DNA of 64,000 nt from an uncultured Granulosicoccaceae bacterium (GTDB taxonomy: Bacteria; Pseudomonadota; Gammaproteobacteria; Granulosicoccales; Granulosicoccaceae). Positions 27,938 to 36,392 of the stretch are shown here, piece after piece (position 1 is the first letter of the stretch; every line of letters starts with the position of its first letter). The stretch spans positions 1 to 64,000 of the forward strand of contig CAKZSB010000108.1 of the NCBI GenBank assembly GCA_937920585.1, in the 5' to 3' direction. The notes beneath the pieces were generated by a model. That model saw only the letters and a list, made by a program, of their open reading frames with translations. It was not told the origin of the DNA and did no database searches. The position numbers were made by a program, and so were the translations under genes.

Positions 27938-29122
27938 ATGCGTTTCACCTGGTTTGGACTTTACTGCGGATTGATGCTGAGCATTTCGGCTTTTTCAACC
28001 GATATTCTGTTGCCTGCTTTACTCGATATGAGTCGGGATCTTGGGGTGTCAGCACAACAGCTTCAAATGTCTGTTCCAGCTTACATGGTTGGCCTGGGGC
28101 TTGCGCATCCATTGTTTGGCGTGCTGGCCGATCGGATCGGGCGTAAACAGGCAATCTTCGTTGGCCTCGCGCTATATATGCTGGGTACCATCGTAATGGC
28201 TTTGTCGAGTCAGATAGGGGCTATTCTCGCCGCGCGGGTGTTGCAGGGCTTTGGGGCTGCTGCAGCACCAGTCGTTTGCAGGGCGATGATACGTGATCGA
28301 TTCAGGGGTAAAGATCTGGCGCAGAACATGGCGATTGCCAGTATGTTTTTTGCCCTGGGTCCGATGATAGCGCCGCTGTTGGGACACGTGATAAATCAGT
28401 TTGCCGGATGGCGTGCGTTGTATGGATTTTTGTTGCTGTTCAGCATGATTATGTTCTGGGCGACTGCCAGGCAAGCAGAAACACTGCCGCAGGGGCAGAG
28501 ACGCAAGATTGAATGGCGCTCGATTCGGGCAGATGCGGCAGCGATTTTTAGCAACCGGCAGTCGCGTTACTTCATTATCGCCTCGGCTTTTTGCTCCGCA
28601 ACGATTCTCTCGTTTCTGACACAGGCGCCTATTGTTTACGAGCGTGATCTGGGAGCCAGTAGTGGCCTGTTTGCGAAGATGTTTGCGATATCTGCCACGG
28701 GTATCATCATCGGGCAGATAATCAATCACCGTTTGATTGCGCTTATTGGTGCGCTGCGCAGCGCGCTGGCTGCATCGATGTTGATTGCTCTAACCGCCAT
28801 AACTATTCTGGTGGCCAGTCTGACCGGCGCGCTGACTCTGATCGGGCTGAGCGCGATGATGTTCGTTTTTAATATGGCCTATTTAATCGTCTACTCAAAT
28901 TTCGTCAGCCTGGCGCTCGACCCTCACGGTGAGCGCGCCGGTTTGGCCGCCGCGCTGTTCGGGCTGGTTGGATACATTGGCGGATCGCTGCTCGCTGCAT
29001 CGATCGCATGGCTAAGCCACGGGCAGCTCAAGGGCTGGTCGATAGGATTTGCGGTACTCGCGGTAATAATTCTTTTCAGTTGTTTGCATTGGCAGCGCGG
29101 TGTTACGCCTGCCAATGGCTGA
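27938..29122 (+). CDS. MFS drug-resistance transporter, Bcr/CflA family
   Basis: The 394-residue protein has 12 predicted transmembrane helices. The motif between helices 2 and 3 is GVLADRIGRKQ, and LQGFGAAAAPVVCRAMIRD is the antiporter motif of helix 4-5 typical of Bcr/CflA. It should export small drugs or metabolites using the proton gradient. It overlaps the end of the nitroreductase gene by 20 bp in convergent orientation. Confidence 0.92.
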   Translation: MRFTWFGLYCGLMLSISAFSTDILLPALLDMSRDLGVSAQQLQMSVPAYMVGLGLAHPLFGVLADRIGRKQAIFVGLALYMLGTIVMALSSQIGAILAARVLQGFGAAAAPVVCRAMIRDRFRGKDLAQNMAIASMFFALGPMIAPLLGHVINQFAGWRALYGFLLLFSMIMFWATARQAETLPQGQRRKIEWRSIRADAAAIFSNRQSRYFIIASAFCSATILSFLTQAPIVYERDLGASSGLFAKMFAISATGIIIGQIINHRLIALIGALRSALAASMLIALTAITILVASLTGALTLIGLSAMMFVFNMAYLIVYSNFVSLALDPHGERAGLAAALFGLVGYIGGSLLAASIAWLSHGQLKGWSIGFAVLAVIILFSCLHWQRGVTPANG

Positions 29123-29693
29123 TTTTGCTTTCCGGGTCGGGTCGGGCGCGCTCCGTGGGAGGCTCGCTCTTGGCACCGATGTAGATAAATCCGGCGACCT
29201 GGTCCTGTTGTGGTTTACCTCCGAGCGCGCGAATGATGTCGACGTCATAGGTGAGCCACTCGGTGATCCATTGTGCGGCGTAGTCCAGTGCCTGAGCGGC
29301 ATTGAGAAGCTGCATGCACACCGCGGCACTCGATAGCTGCTGTTCCCAGAGTGGAATTTTGTGCGGCACAGTGGGCGTACACAACACGGCAATGACGCAG
29401 CCGGCACGTTGCAGGCGCGACGCTTCAACTTCCTCGATCACGTCGGAGAAAGGTTGATTGTCAGCCGCTGCACGGCGCCGGGCGGCAGGTACCACCACCT
29501 CTTCACCAAATTTGCGGCGCATTTCACCACTGATAACGACAATCTGCCATGGCTGCACGTTCGAATGGTCTGGAACTCGCAAACCGCAGTTTAGAATCGT
29601 TTGGAGGTCGGAAGGGCTGGGCGCCTGGTCGATCATTTTCTTGGCGACGACGGAGCGACGTTGCTGCAGGAACTGAATAGTGGTGTTTGGCAT
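29103..29693 (-). CDS. Nitroreductase-family FMN oxidoreductase
   Basis: The 196-residue flavoprotein begins MPNTTIQFLQQRRSV, with the FMN-binding arginine pair in QRRSV. LRVPDHSNVQPWQIVVI and the late DYAAQWITEWL / GFIYIGAKSEPP segments match the YdjA-like nitroreductases. AGGT precedes the chosen ATG 29693; the frame is open 117 nt further. Its natural substrate is unknown. It ends within the MFS gene. Confidence 0.9.
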   Translation of the reverse strand: MPNTTIQFLQQRRSVVAKKMIDQAPSPSDLQTILNCGLRVPDHSNVQPWQIVVISGEMRRKFGEEVVVPAARRRAAADNQPFSDVIEEVEASRLQRAGCVIAVLCTPTVPHKIPLWEQQLSSAAVCMQLLNAAQALDYAAQWITEWLTYDVDIIRALGGKPQQDQVAGFIYIGAKSEPPTERARPDPESKISHWQA

Positions 29694-29980
29694 GTGACCT
29701 ATCGTTAAATTTGCTGTTTGCGGTGGCCGTACGGTTGGTATTGTACCTTTGTGGGATGTTGAGTGGCGCATCAGGGCAGGTTGAAGGTTTGAGGTGTGCC
29801 AGAATGCCAATCGACAACAGCCAGTTACAGTCTCGAAATTTCCGCATCCGGCGTTGATTTGCGGCTTATTACCGATCTTAATTCGCGGTGCGGCTACAGC
29901 GCAGTCGTGCGTGGTTTGGTCTGGAGAATCAGGGCCTAAATGGTCTGCTCCAAAATGAAAAGTGATATCAGGCAGATGTG
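29694..29980. other. 287-bp intergenic region between divergent units
   Basis: The region lies between the nitroreductase start and the short open frame at 29981. It probably carries the nitroreductase promoter. I see no gene, RNA or repeat in it. Confidence 0.45.
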
Positions 29981-30145
29981 ATGGACAAAATAAAAAATAG
30001 TGAAACCAAAGTGGCTCGCCCTGTCAGAGCGAAGCCTCTCAATAGTCGTGAGCGCTTGCCCCGAAAGCTCTGGCTGAATTCTAACAAACCCGTTCGGGCA
30101 GAGAACGATGAGGAAAACTCCTCGTTCGTGCGTGGCTACAACTAG
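29981..30145 (+). CDS. Possible small basic protein, 54 residues
   Basis: ATG 29981 opens a 54-residue frame beginning MDKIKNSETKVARPVRAKPL and ending SSFVRGYN. It is lysine- and arginine-rich in the first half and acidic later (ENDEENSS), and looks disordered. AGG lies about 8 nt before the ATG. The codons look ordinary for the region. It is short and of unknown family, so it may be a chance frame. Confidence 0.4.
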   Translation: MDKIKNSETKVARPVRAKPLNSRERLPRKLWLNSNKPVRAENDEENSSFVRGYN

Positions 30146-30272
30146 TTTCTGGGTATTGCAGGCAATTCGACTTAGCTGCCTGTAATGCGCACGGCTGCGT
30201 GATTCCGGGCTGGTCGATGAGTTCGTACTTACGGTGCTCTAGTTGAGCAGCAGCAAGTGGTCGCTGTCTTCA

Positions 30273-30764
30273 ATGGGGAACGACTGGACACCCGTTCATC
30301 ATGCCACGCTGGTGTTTGTGCGTTCGGGTGATGAAGTGCTGCTCATTCGCAAAAAGCGCGGCCTGGGTGCAGGCAAGATTAACGGCCCCGGTGGCAAGCT
30401 TGACGCCGGTGAAACTGCTCTGCAGTGCGCGGTGCGTGAGGTGCAGGAAGAGCTGTGCATCACGCCATTAAATCTGGTTCCCCACGGGGAGCTGAAATTT
30501 CAGTTTCTCGATGATTATGCCATTCACGTGCATGTGTTTGTCGCTTCAGCATACGAAGGAACACCTACCGAAACTGATGAGGCATTACCACTATGGTTCG
30601 AAATGCGCGCTATCCCATATGATGAGATGTGGGCAGATGATGAAATCTGGTTGCCGCGCGTGCTGGCGGGAGCGATAGTGTCGGGTAGTTTTGTCTTCGA
30701 TGGCGATCGCATGCTCGAACATCAGGTCGAGTACTCGGATGAAGCAACCGGGTTACGTCACTGA
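30273..30764 (+). CDS. NUDIX hydrolase, MTH1-like oxidised purine nucleotide diphosphatase
   Basis: The 163-residue protein from ATG 30273 has the NUDIX box G-X5-E-X7-REVQEELCI, with the family Gly replaced by Cys and all metal ligands kept. KINGPGGKLDAGE and the following LKFQFLDDYAIHVHVF resemble MTH1-type enzymes that remove 8-oxo-dGTP and 2-hydroxy-dATP. A TTG at 30243 would add ten residues; neither start has a clear ribosome site. Confidence 0.87.
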   Translation: MGNDWTPVHHATLVFVRSGDEVLLIRKKRGLGAGKINGPGGKLDAGETALQCAVREVQEELCITPLNLVPHGELKFQFLDDYAIHVHVFVASAYEGTPTETDEALPLWFEMRAIPYDEMWADDEIWLPRVLAGAIVSGSFVFDGDRMLEHQVEYSDEATGLRH

Positions 30765-30779
30765 ATTCGGTTGCTGGCG

Positions 30780-31475
30780 CTAATCTGTTTTCGGCGTATC
30801 GACGCTGGTGGATTCTGCGTTAGCCAGGTAGGCATCCAGTTCAGCCAATCGCGTCGGTGTGCCGATATCAAACCAGGGTCCGCGGTGTACCGATCCCGCC
30901 AACAGGCGGCGATCAATCAAATCTTTCAGCACCTCACGCAGTGGCCGAAACCCCGGTGCCAGATCCCTGAACACGCACGGGTGAAATAGTCCCACACCGG
31001 AATAGGTGAAGCGCGGGCCGTTTTTGAGTGAGATTCGGTTCTGATCGAGGCAAAAATCTCCATTCGGGTGATGGGGAGGATTCTCTACCAACAACAAATG
31101 GCCGACAGCGGGCGGTTCCAGTGTCAGTGATTCGAAGTGCAGGCTGGCCCAGATATCTGCGCTGACCAGTAAAAATGGTTGCTCGCCCAGCAGATCAATC
31201 GCATTGACGATGCCGCCGGCAGTCTCCAGCGCAGTGTGCTCGTGGCTATAGACAATTTCCAGATCGTAGCGGGCGCCGGTGCCGAGTTGCTCGACGATCT
31301 TTTGCGCCTGCCAGCAGGTGTTAATGACTACACGGCGCACGCCGGCGCGGGATAGCGCCGCCAGGTGATACTCGATCAGGCTCTGTCCGCCAGCCTTCAA
31401 TAGTGGTTTCGCAGTGTGATCGGTGAGTGGTCGCATCCGTTCCCCTCTCCCTGCTGCCAATAGCATTGCAATCAT
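30780..31475 (-). CDS. murU: N-acetylmuramate alpha-1-phosphate uridylyltransferase MurU
   Basis: The 231-residue nucleotidyltransferase begins AMLLAAGRGERMRPLTDHTAKPLL, the family pyrophosphorylase signature, and has the LLVSADIWA strand with the metal-binding Asp. MurU converts MurNAc-1-P to UDP-MurNAc in the recycling route that bypasses de novo synthesis. It overlaps the kinase gene by 4 bp, the arrangement seen with amgK in Pseudomonas. This supports the specific assignment over a general sugar nucleotidyltransferase. Confidence 0.9.
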   Translation of the reverse strand: MIAMLLAAGRGERMRPLTDHTAKPLLKAGGQSLIEYHLAALSRAGVRRVVINTCWQAQKIVEQLGTGARYDLEIVYSHEHTALETAGGIVNAIDLLGEQPFLLVSADIWASLHFESLTLEPPAVGHLLLVENPPHHPNGDFCLDQNRISLKNGPRFTYSGVGLFHPCVFRDLAPGFRPLREVLKDLIDRRLLAGSVHRGPWFDIGTPTRLAELDAYLANAESTSVDTPKTD

Positions 31476-32473
31476 GACGGATGCAGTTCGTCGAGCATCA
31501 CACCGAGGCGTGTTAGTTCCGGGTAACGAGGAATGATTCTACGGATGTGGCGTAAAACCAGCGGCAGATCGGCGAGATACTGTGCCCTGCCGTCGCGGTA
31601 CCAGAGTCTTGCAAAAATACCCAGTACCTTCAGATGTCGCTGCATGCCGCTAATATCAAACCAGCGTCGATATTCTTCTGAGGCGACCTCAAACGGAAGT
31701 TGACGACGATGCCACTGACAAAAATGCTCAACGAATTCCTCGGGCCATTCAAAGTAGCAGTCACGCAACAGCGAAACCACATCGTAGGTGACGGGCCCGA
31801 GGACAGCATCCTGAAAATCCAGAATGCCCGGCGCCTGGCTATTGGTCAGCATAAGATTACGGCTGTGATAATCGCGATGTACGAAGCAGTGTGGTTGTTC
31901 AGCAAAAATGTGCCGGCAAAGTTCGACCACTTCGGTGAATACTGTTTCCTGCTGTTGGCTTAGTTTTTTGTTTAGATGGTGTTCCACGTACCAGCTGCGA
32001 AAGAGGCCGAGCTCCGTTGTGATCAGCTCGTCGTTGTAGCCGGGTAGTGATCCGCTATCAGCCTGGTTCTGGATGGCTGACAGAGCAGTCATGGCAGTTT
32101 CGTAGATTGTGTATCGGGACTCCATACTTCGATGCGTTTGGGTTATTGCGTGCAGGTAATGCGAGCTGCCAAAGTCTTCCAGCACAACGAACCCTTCGGT
32201 TTCGCAATAATGGAATATTTTCGGCACATTGGCACCGATACCACTGAGTCGCTGATTGATTTCCAAAAAACGCTGTATTGAATTGGTCGCGGGCGGATCG
32301 TCCATCACAATCAGGCTTGCATCGGCGTGCTTTATTCGATAATAGCGCCGGGTACTGGCGTCGGCACTGGCTGTCTGCAATGATTTCGAATCCAGAGACC
32401 TGGTCTGCAGCCAGGTTTGAAGCGCTTGAAATCTGTCGTCTCTAACAGAATTGTATGAAGAATCGGGTGTCAC
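31472..32473 (-). CDS. amgK: N-acetylmuramate/N-acetylglucosamine kinase AmgK
   Basis: The aminoglycoside-phosphotransferase-fold kinase makes MurNAc-1-P for MurU. ADASTRRYYRI near the N-terminus is the typical AmgK block, the catalytic loop is FVHRDYHSRNLML, and the metal motif is ILDFQDAVLGP. The start is uncertain: GTG 32473 gives 333 residues, near the usual length, while the frame is open to 32593 with a Cys-rich extension that looks untranslated. Together with MurU it would give MurNAc recycling and partial fosfomycin tolerance (known for the pair in Pseudomonas). lptD, often divergent from amgK, is not here. Confidence 0.88.
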   Translation of the reverse strand: MTPDSSYNSVRDDRFQALQTWLQTRSLDSKSLQTASADASTRRYYRIKHADASLIVMDDPPATNSIQRFLEINQRLSGIGANVPKIFHYCETEGFVVLEDFGSSHYLHAITQTHRSMESRYTIYETAMTALSAIQNQADSGSLPGYNDELITTELGLFRSWYVEHHLNKKLSQQQETVFTEVVELCRHIFAEQPHCFVHRDYHSRNLMLTNSQAPGILDFQDAVLGPVTYDVVSLLRDCYFEWPEEFVEHFCQWHRRQLPFEVASEEYRRWFDISGMQRHLKVLGIFARLWYRDGRAQYLADLPLVLRHIRRIIPRYPELTRLGVMLDELHPS

Positions 32474-32667
32474 TTGAGTATCGGTAGCGTGAAGAGTCCG
32501 GTACGATTGTAACAGTGCTGGTTCACCGCGAAACCGGCGCATCGCTTCCGCTGCCCAACACGCACACAAGCAGCAACTGTCATATAAAAACATCTCCCGA
32601 CGCGGGAGTGTTCAGTTGTCGCCGGGACTGCGGATCTGATTACCAGGTTCAATCGAACGGAAATTCC

Positions 32668-33267
32668 ATGTACAGAAAATTACCTGTCTTTTTACTAGTC
32701 GGACTGGCTGCAAGTTATCAGAGCCAGGCTGCGGGGTTTGATTTATCCTTTAGCAATGAAACGGCAAATGTCGAGATTTTCAGCCCGGTCAGTCGTCTGA
32801 CAGACGAAGGTGGCCAATTGACATTGGGGCTTTTCTACAATGAACTGGACGACGTACTGCTGCACGGGAAGATACTGGCCGTTGGCACGCAGACACACGC
32901 CAGAATTCCGTATCAGCTTTCATTTGGCGCGAAGGTCTACTTTGGACAGCTGGAAGATGTTGATCCTGATCCGGGGTCGAACGTCGATGCCGACGTCGGT
33001 GCGGTAGCCATTGGTGGATCGATCAGCATTCAGTATCCGTCTGTATACAATCCGGTCGATCTGTCGGTCGAGGGATATTTCACGCCCGGCATTACAACCT
33101 TCGGCGATACGGAAACTCTGGTAGAGATCGGTGCGCGTTTGTCTGTTGAGATAGTGCCGCAGGCAAAGGCTTTTGTGGGATACCGTCTGCTCGAAGTCGA
33201 TGATGAGAACAATCGAACCGTTGAGCTGGACGACAACATTCATTTTGGAATCAGGCTGCAGTTCTAG
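32668..33267 (+). CDS. YfaZ-family outer-membrane beta-barrel protein
   Basis: The 199-residue protein begins MYRKLPVFLLVGLAAS with a signal peptide ending SQAAG. The mature part is built of alternating strands (FDLSFSNETANVEIF, ISIQYPSVYNPVDLSVEGYF) and ends with an aromatic HFGIRLQF, the outer-membrane insertion signal. It resembles YfaZ, whose function is unknown. GGAA lies 6-9 nt before the ATG. Confidence 0.85.
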   Translation: MYRKLPVFLLVGLAASYQSQAAGFDLSFSNETANVEIFSPVSRLTDEGGQLTLGLFYNELDDVLLHGKILAVGTQTHARIPYQLSFGAKVYFGQLEDVDPDPGSNVDADVGAVAIGGSISIQYPSVYNPVDLSVEGYFTPGITTFGDTETLVEIGARLSVEIVPQAKAFVGYRLLEVDDENNRTVELDDNIHFGIRLQF

Positions 33268-33285
33268 GCTCCACAGCAGAACGGC

Positions 33286-34071
33286 ATGGAAAATATAGCC
33301 AGGCTGCTCAAAGTCATGGCTACCCTGCGCGACCCGGAAAAGGGTTGTGCATGGGATATAGAGCAGACGTTTGCCACCATTGCGCCGTATACAGTGGAGG
33401 AAGCCTATGAAGTGGCCGATGCGATTCAGCGCGACGATATGGATGACTTGCGCGATGAACTCGGTGACTTGCTGTTACAGGTAGTTTTTCACTCACAGAT
33501 GGCAAAGGATGCCGGGATATTTGATTTTGAAGCTGTGGCGGGAGGCATTTGCGAAAAGATGATCCGAAGACACCCGCATGTGTTTTCGGATTTGCAATTT
33601 GATTCCATGGCTCAGCAGAAAGCCCATTGGGAAATGCTAAAGGCAGAGGAGCGTGAGAAAAAAGGCAGTGCCTCTGATAGCTCTGCGCTGGATGGAGTAG
33701 CTATCACTTTACCCGCCATGGTGCGTGCTGAAAAGCTCCAGAAGCGCGCCGCTCGCGTTGGATTCGACTGGCCTGACTCTAACGGCGTATTCGACAAACT
33801 TGCTGAAGAAGTGCAAGAGCTGCGTGAAGCGATTACTGCGGGTGATCAGGGTGCTATGCAGGAAGAGTTGGGAGACCTGCTCTTCACTGTTGTCAATTTG
33901 TCCAGGCATTTGGACATGTCGCCTGATGCGGCTCTGCAGCACTCAACGGCGAAATTTGAACGCCGGTTTCGCCATGTGGAAAACTCGCTGGCAGATGATG
34001 GTCGCAAGGTAGAAAACACCGATTCGGACAGCCTCGAACAATATTGGCAGCAAGCCAAGAAAAGTGAATGA
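33286..34071 (+). CDS. mazG: Nucleoside triphosphate pyrophosphohydrolase MazG
   Basis: The 261-residue enzyme has two tandem MazG domains. The first has LRDPEKGCAWDIEQTF and the EEAYEV / DELGDLLLQVVFHSQ helix motif; the second repeats EEVQELREAI and EELGDLLFTVVNLSRH. It hydrolyses NTPs and dNTPs and, in E. coli, limits growth-arrest effects. Length equals E. coli MazG (263). No mazEF or relA lies next to it. Confidence 0.95.
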   Translation: MENIARLLKVMATLRDPEKGCAWDIEQTFATIAPYTVEEAYEVADAIQRDDMDDLRDELGDLLLQVVFHSQMAKDAGIFDFEAVAGGICEKMIRRHPHVFSDLQFDSMAQQKAHWEMLKAEEREKKGSASDSSALDGVAITLPAMVRAEKLQKRAARVGFDWPDSNGVFDKLAEEVQELREAITAGDQGAMQEELGDLLFTVVNLSRHLDMSPDAALQHSTAKFERRFRHVENSLADDGRKVENTDSDSLEQYWQQAKKSE

Positions 34072-34098
34072 TGTGCGTTTGATAGCGGGAATATTGTT

Positions 34099-34740
34099 AT
34101 GGATCTGATTCTTAAAGCTATCATCTGTTTTTCGGCTCTGTCGCTCTTTGGTTGTGCTTTGTCGAGTCAGCCAAAGCGCCCGGATAATCCAGGAATAGCG
34201 ACTTTGGAGTTGCCAATCACAATGGATCTGGTTTCGGTGAATGGCCAGGCGATGAGTACGTATAGAGCACGTGGCAATCCCCACTATCACACCTTGGCGC
34301 CAGGCCAGCATCAACTAGAGGTGGGTTATACCGAGTACTGGGGCAATCCGCTGGCCGGTGAACTGGTTCGCAGTGATGTTTATGTGATTAACCTGACAGT
34401 GCAACCTGATACCGTCTATCAGCTAGAGCATACCAGTCCCGGTGCAAAGCGAATAATCAACGCAAGCCGATTCCTGAGCAGTTTTGGCGTTTGGGCGCTA
34501 GAGCAAAGGTCCGGACAACGGACGGACGGCGTCTTTAGTAGAAAATACACCGGGTTGCTGGGGCTACTGAAAGGCCCGTCCGCTGGCGCAACTGACGCAG
34601 CGGAGTCCACAACAGAGCAGGTGGGCACAATCGACCGTGCTGAGTCTGTCTACGCACTGGATCAGCTGAAACTCTGGTGGCAGCGTGCGAGTAAAAAAGA
34701 ACGCGGTGAGTTCCTGATTTGGAGTACTGGTAGTAACTAG
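34099..34740 (+). CDS. Lipoprotein resembling DUF2057 (YccT family)
   Basis: The 213-residue protein begins MDLILKAIICFSALSLFGC, with Cys19 as lipidation site and no Asp at position +2, so sorting to the outer membrane is expected. The mature part has the DUF2057-like sequence ATLELPITMDLVSVNGQAM and APGQHQLEVGYTEYW, giving beta-rich periplasmic folds. The later region contains a low-complexity stretch (GPSAGATDAAESTTEQ) and a helical C-terminus. The function is unknown. mazG lies 27 bp upstream. Confidence 0.72.
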   Translation: MDLILKAIICFSALSLFGCALSSQPKRPDNPGIATLELPITMDLVSVNGQAMSTYRARGNPHYHTLAPGQHQLEVGYTEYWGNPLAGELVRSDVYVINLTVQPDTVYQLEHTSPGAKRIINASRFLSSFGVWALEQRSGQRTDGVFSRKYTGLLGLLKGPSAGATDAAESTTEQVGTIDRAESVYALDQLKLWWQRASKKERGEFLIWSTGSN

Positions 34741-34876
34741 TGCTTTGACAATATTAAAAGTTGGGATACAGCGAGTGGAGGAGTGGTCAGCGCAAGGCGC
34801 GCGATTGAGGAATAGTTGTTCTATTGTGAGTGAGCGCAACGCCGCGATGGCAGCTTATACGCTCGCCCGCAGGGGA

Positions 34877-34944
34877 TGGCATTTGATGTGCCGCACTCCA
34901 GGTGTGATAGCTGAACTAAGCCCTAACCGGCACATCAAAGGCCA
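34877..34944. repeat. Long imperfect palindrome, 17-bp arms
   Basis: TGGCATTTGATGTGCCG at 34877-34893 and CGGCACATCAAAGGCCA at 34928-34944 are inverted repeats with one mismatch, spaced by 34 nt. A transcript through it would form a large hairpin. There is no T-run, transposase gene or recognisable repeat family, so its origin is open. It lies in the 286-bp spacer before the BASS transporter gene. Confidence 0.65.
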
Positions 34945-34983
34945 TACTGTATTCCAATTCTTAGTGTTGTCAGAGCACTAACC

Positions 34984-35025
34984 ATGGCCGCGGACTCACC
35001 ACTACTGGCTCCGCGGGCAGCTTAA
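34984..35025 (+). promoter_or_regulatory. Possible 13-codon leader frame with hairpin
   Basis: ATG 34984 opens MAADSPLLAPRAA, ending in TAA one base before the GTG start of the transporter. CCGCGGA at 34988 pairs with TCCGCGG at 35010 around a 15-nt loop within it. The placement suggests translational coupling, but no amino-acid run or terminator is seen, so the call is weak. Confidence 0.3.
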
Positions 35026-35026
35026 G

Positions 35027-35932
35027 GTGAGTCCGAATCGACAGCTGGCTTTTCTGGCAGGATCAATATTCCTTGGTATAGCGTTCCCGTCACTGGCAGC
35101 GTTCTGCAAGCCGCTTCTGCTGCCGATGGTGTTTTTGCTTTTTGTGTTTGCCATACTGCAGATCAGTTTCGGTGATGCGGCCGTTGCTGCGTTCAAAGGT
35201 TCTACAGTCTGGATTATTCTGGCGTGGCAGCTTGTTGCATTGCCGCTGCTCGCATTGTTGGTCTTTGGTAAATTTCTGCAAAATGAACTTTTGGTCTTTG
35301 GAGTAGTGGCGCTTTGTTCCTGTGCCATTACCGCCACAACTGCGTTATCCCGCATGCTCGGCCTGAACGATGCGATGGCGTTGGTGGTGGGTTTGATTGG
35401 CAGCTTGCTGATGCCGGTGCCGCTCTATTTGTTCATGCACTACGGGCTGGGGTTGCAGGCGATCCTCGATCCGTTAAATTACCTGTATCGGGTGTTGTTA
35501 TTTATCGTGGTGCCTTTTCTGCTTGTCTATATTCTGCGGCGGCTGGTTAGCGAGCAGCAGGACGCGACGATACGGCAACATGTTTCTTCTGTTGTGATAG
35601 GGCTGTTGGTAGTATTCGGCCTGGCGGTGATGGACGGTGTGCAGGCTCTGCTGATAGAAAATCCAAAAGTCGTATTATTCTACGTTGGCTTTTCCTTTGC
35701 GTTGAGCATTGGGGTTCAACTTATCACCCGATACGCGCTTGCATTTCTGGGGGCGCGTGATGCATCAACTGCGGCAATATTATGCGCCTACCGCAATGTA
35801 GGTGTAATAGCTGCAATAGCGGGTGATTCGCTGGGTAATAACTTCCTGATATTTCTGGGGTTGTGGCAACTGCCTATGTATACGTTGCCTGTGATATTGC
35901 GTCGCTTTTATCAGCCGGAGCAAACACCGTAG
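35027..35932 (+). CDS. Bile-acid:sodium symporter-like (BASS) membrane transporter
   Basis: The 301-residue protein has about 10 hydrophobic helices, in two inverted halves. PMVFLLFVFAILQISFGD and the paired CSCAITATTALSRMLGLND and CAYRNVGVIAAIAGDSLGNN regions resemble the crossing-helix segments of BASS and related (AEC, arsenite) carriers. It should move organic anions or similar solutes with sodium or protons. The GTG start is uncertain because the ribosome site is weak. Confidence 0.75.
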   Translation: MSPNRQLAFLAGSIFLGIAFPSLAAFCKPLLLPMVFLLFVFAILQISFGDAAVAAFKGSTVWIILAWQLVALPLLALLVFGKFLQNELLVFGVVALCSCAITATTALSRMLGLNDAMALVVGLIGSLLMPVPLYLFMHYGLGLQAILDPLNYLYRVLLFIVVPFLLVYILRRLVSEQQDATIRQHVSSVVIGLLVVFGLAVMDGVQALLIENPKVVLFYVGFSFALSIGVQLITRYALAFLGARDASTAAILCAYRNVGVIAAIAGDSLGNNFLIFLGLWQLPMYTLPVILRRFYQPEQTP

Positions 35933-35951
35933 TGTCAATTTTGGAATGTGT

Positions 35952-36383
35952 TCAGGTTGCCAGGCGCTGAAGATTTTCCATATAGGCCAGTTCATCCGGT
36001 TCGGATTGGTCGCGTTGGGCCCGCCAAAGTGACTCGCCAAGGCATTCCATCATTTGATGTTCCATTTCGTGGCCGTCACGGTATTTTAATAGCAGCTTTC
36101 GGGTCAGATCTCTAATCCCTGCGGGACGGTCGCTGGCGACCTGTTCCCTTAGTGCGATATGCATACCCATGTGTAGAAAGGGATTGCTCTGTCCGTGCTC
36201 GGGATGATATTCGGAAGCCAATGCGGCGGTGCCGCTTTCAAGTAGTGGGTGGTATTCAGGGTGGTCTCTGATGACATCGGCGATGATTTCTTCAAGTGGC
36301 TCGAGTGCGAGTCGCTGGTTGGCCTTGTTCCACACATCGAGATACTGTTGACGCAGTTTATCGCGGTCGTTAGAAAATATCAT
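35952..36383 (-). CDS. DUF1841 family protein
   Basis: The 143-residue soluble protein begins MIFSNDRDKLRQQYLDVWNK. It carries the family segments EIIADVIRDHPEYHPLLE and NPFLHMGMHIALREQV. The function is unknown. It lies 10 bp after rnfE, the usual spot for genes ending the rnf operon. Confidence 0.9.
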   Translation of the reverse strand: MIFSNDRDKLRQQYLDVWNKANQRLALEPLEEIIADVIRDHPEYHPLLESGTAALASEYHPEHGQSNPFLHMGMHIALREQVASDRPAGIRDLTRKLLLKYRDGHEMEHQMMECLGESLWRAQRDQSEPDELAYMENLQRLAT

Positions 36384-36392
36384 TTGTTCTTC

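Noticed and set aside
34745-34770. TTGACA at 34745 as a promoter for the transporter
   Set aside because: The only -10-like sequence, GATACA at 34765, is 14 bp away, too close for sigma-70.
34877-34944. The long palindrome as an integron attC site
   Set aside because: It lacks the paired core sites (GTTRRRY and RYYYAAC) and there is no integrase or cassette array.
34745-34981. A 78-codon plus-strand frame starting with TTG before the BASS transporter
   Set aside because: No ribosome site, no family-like sequence, and it runs through the long palindrome.
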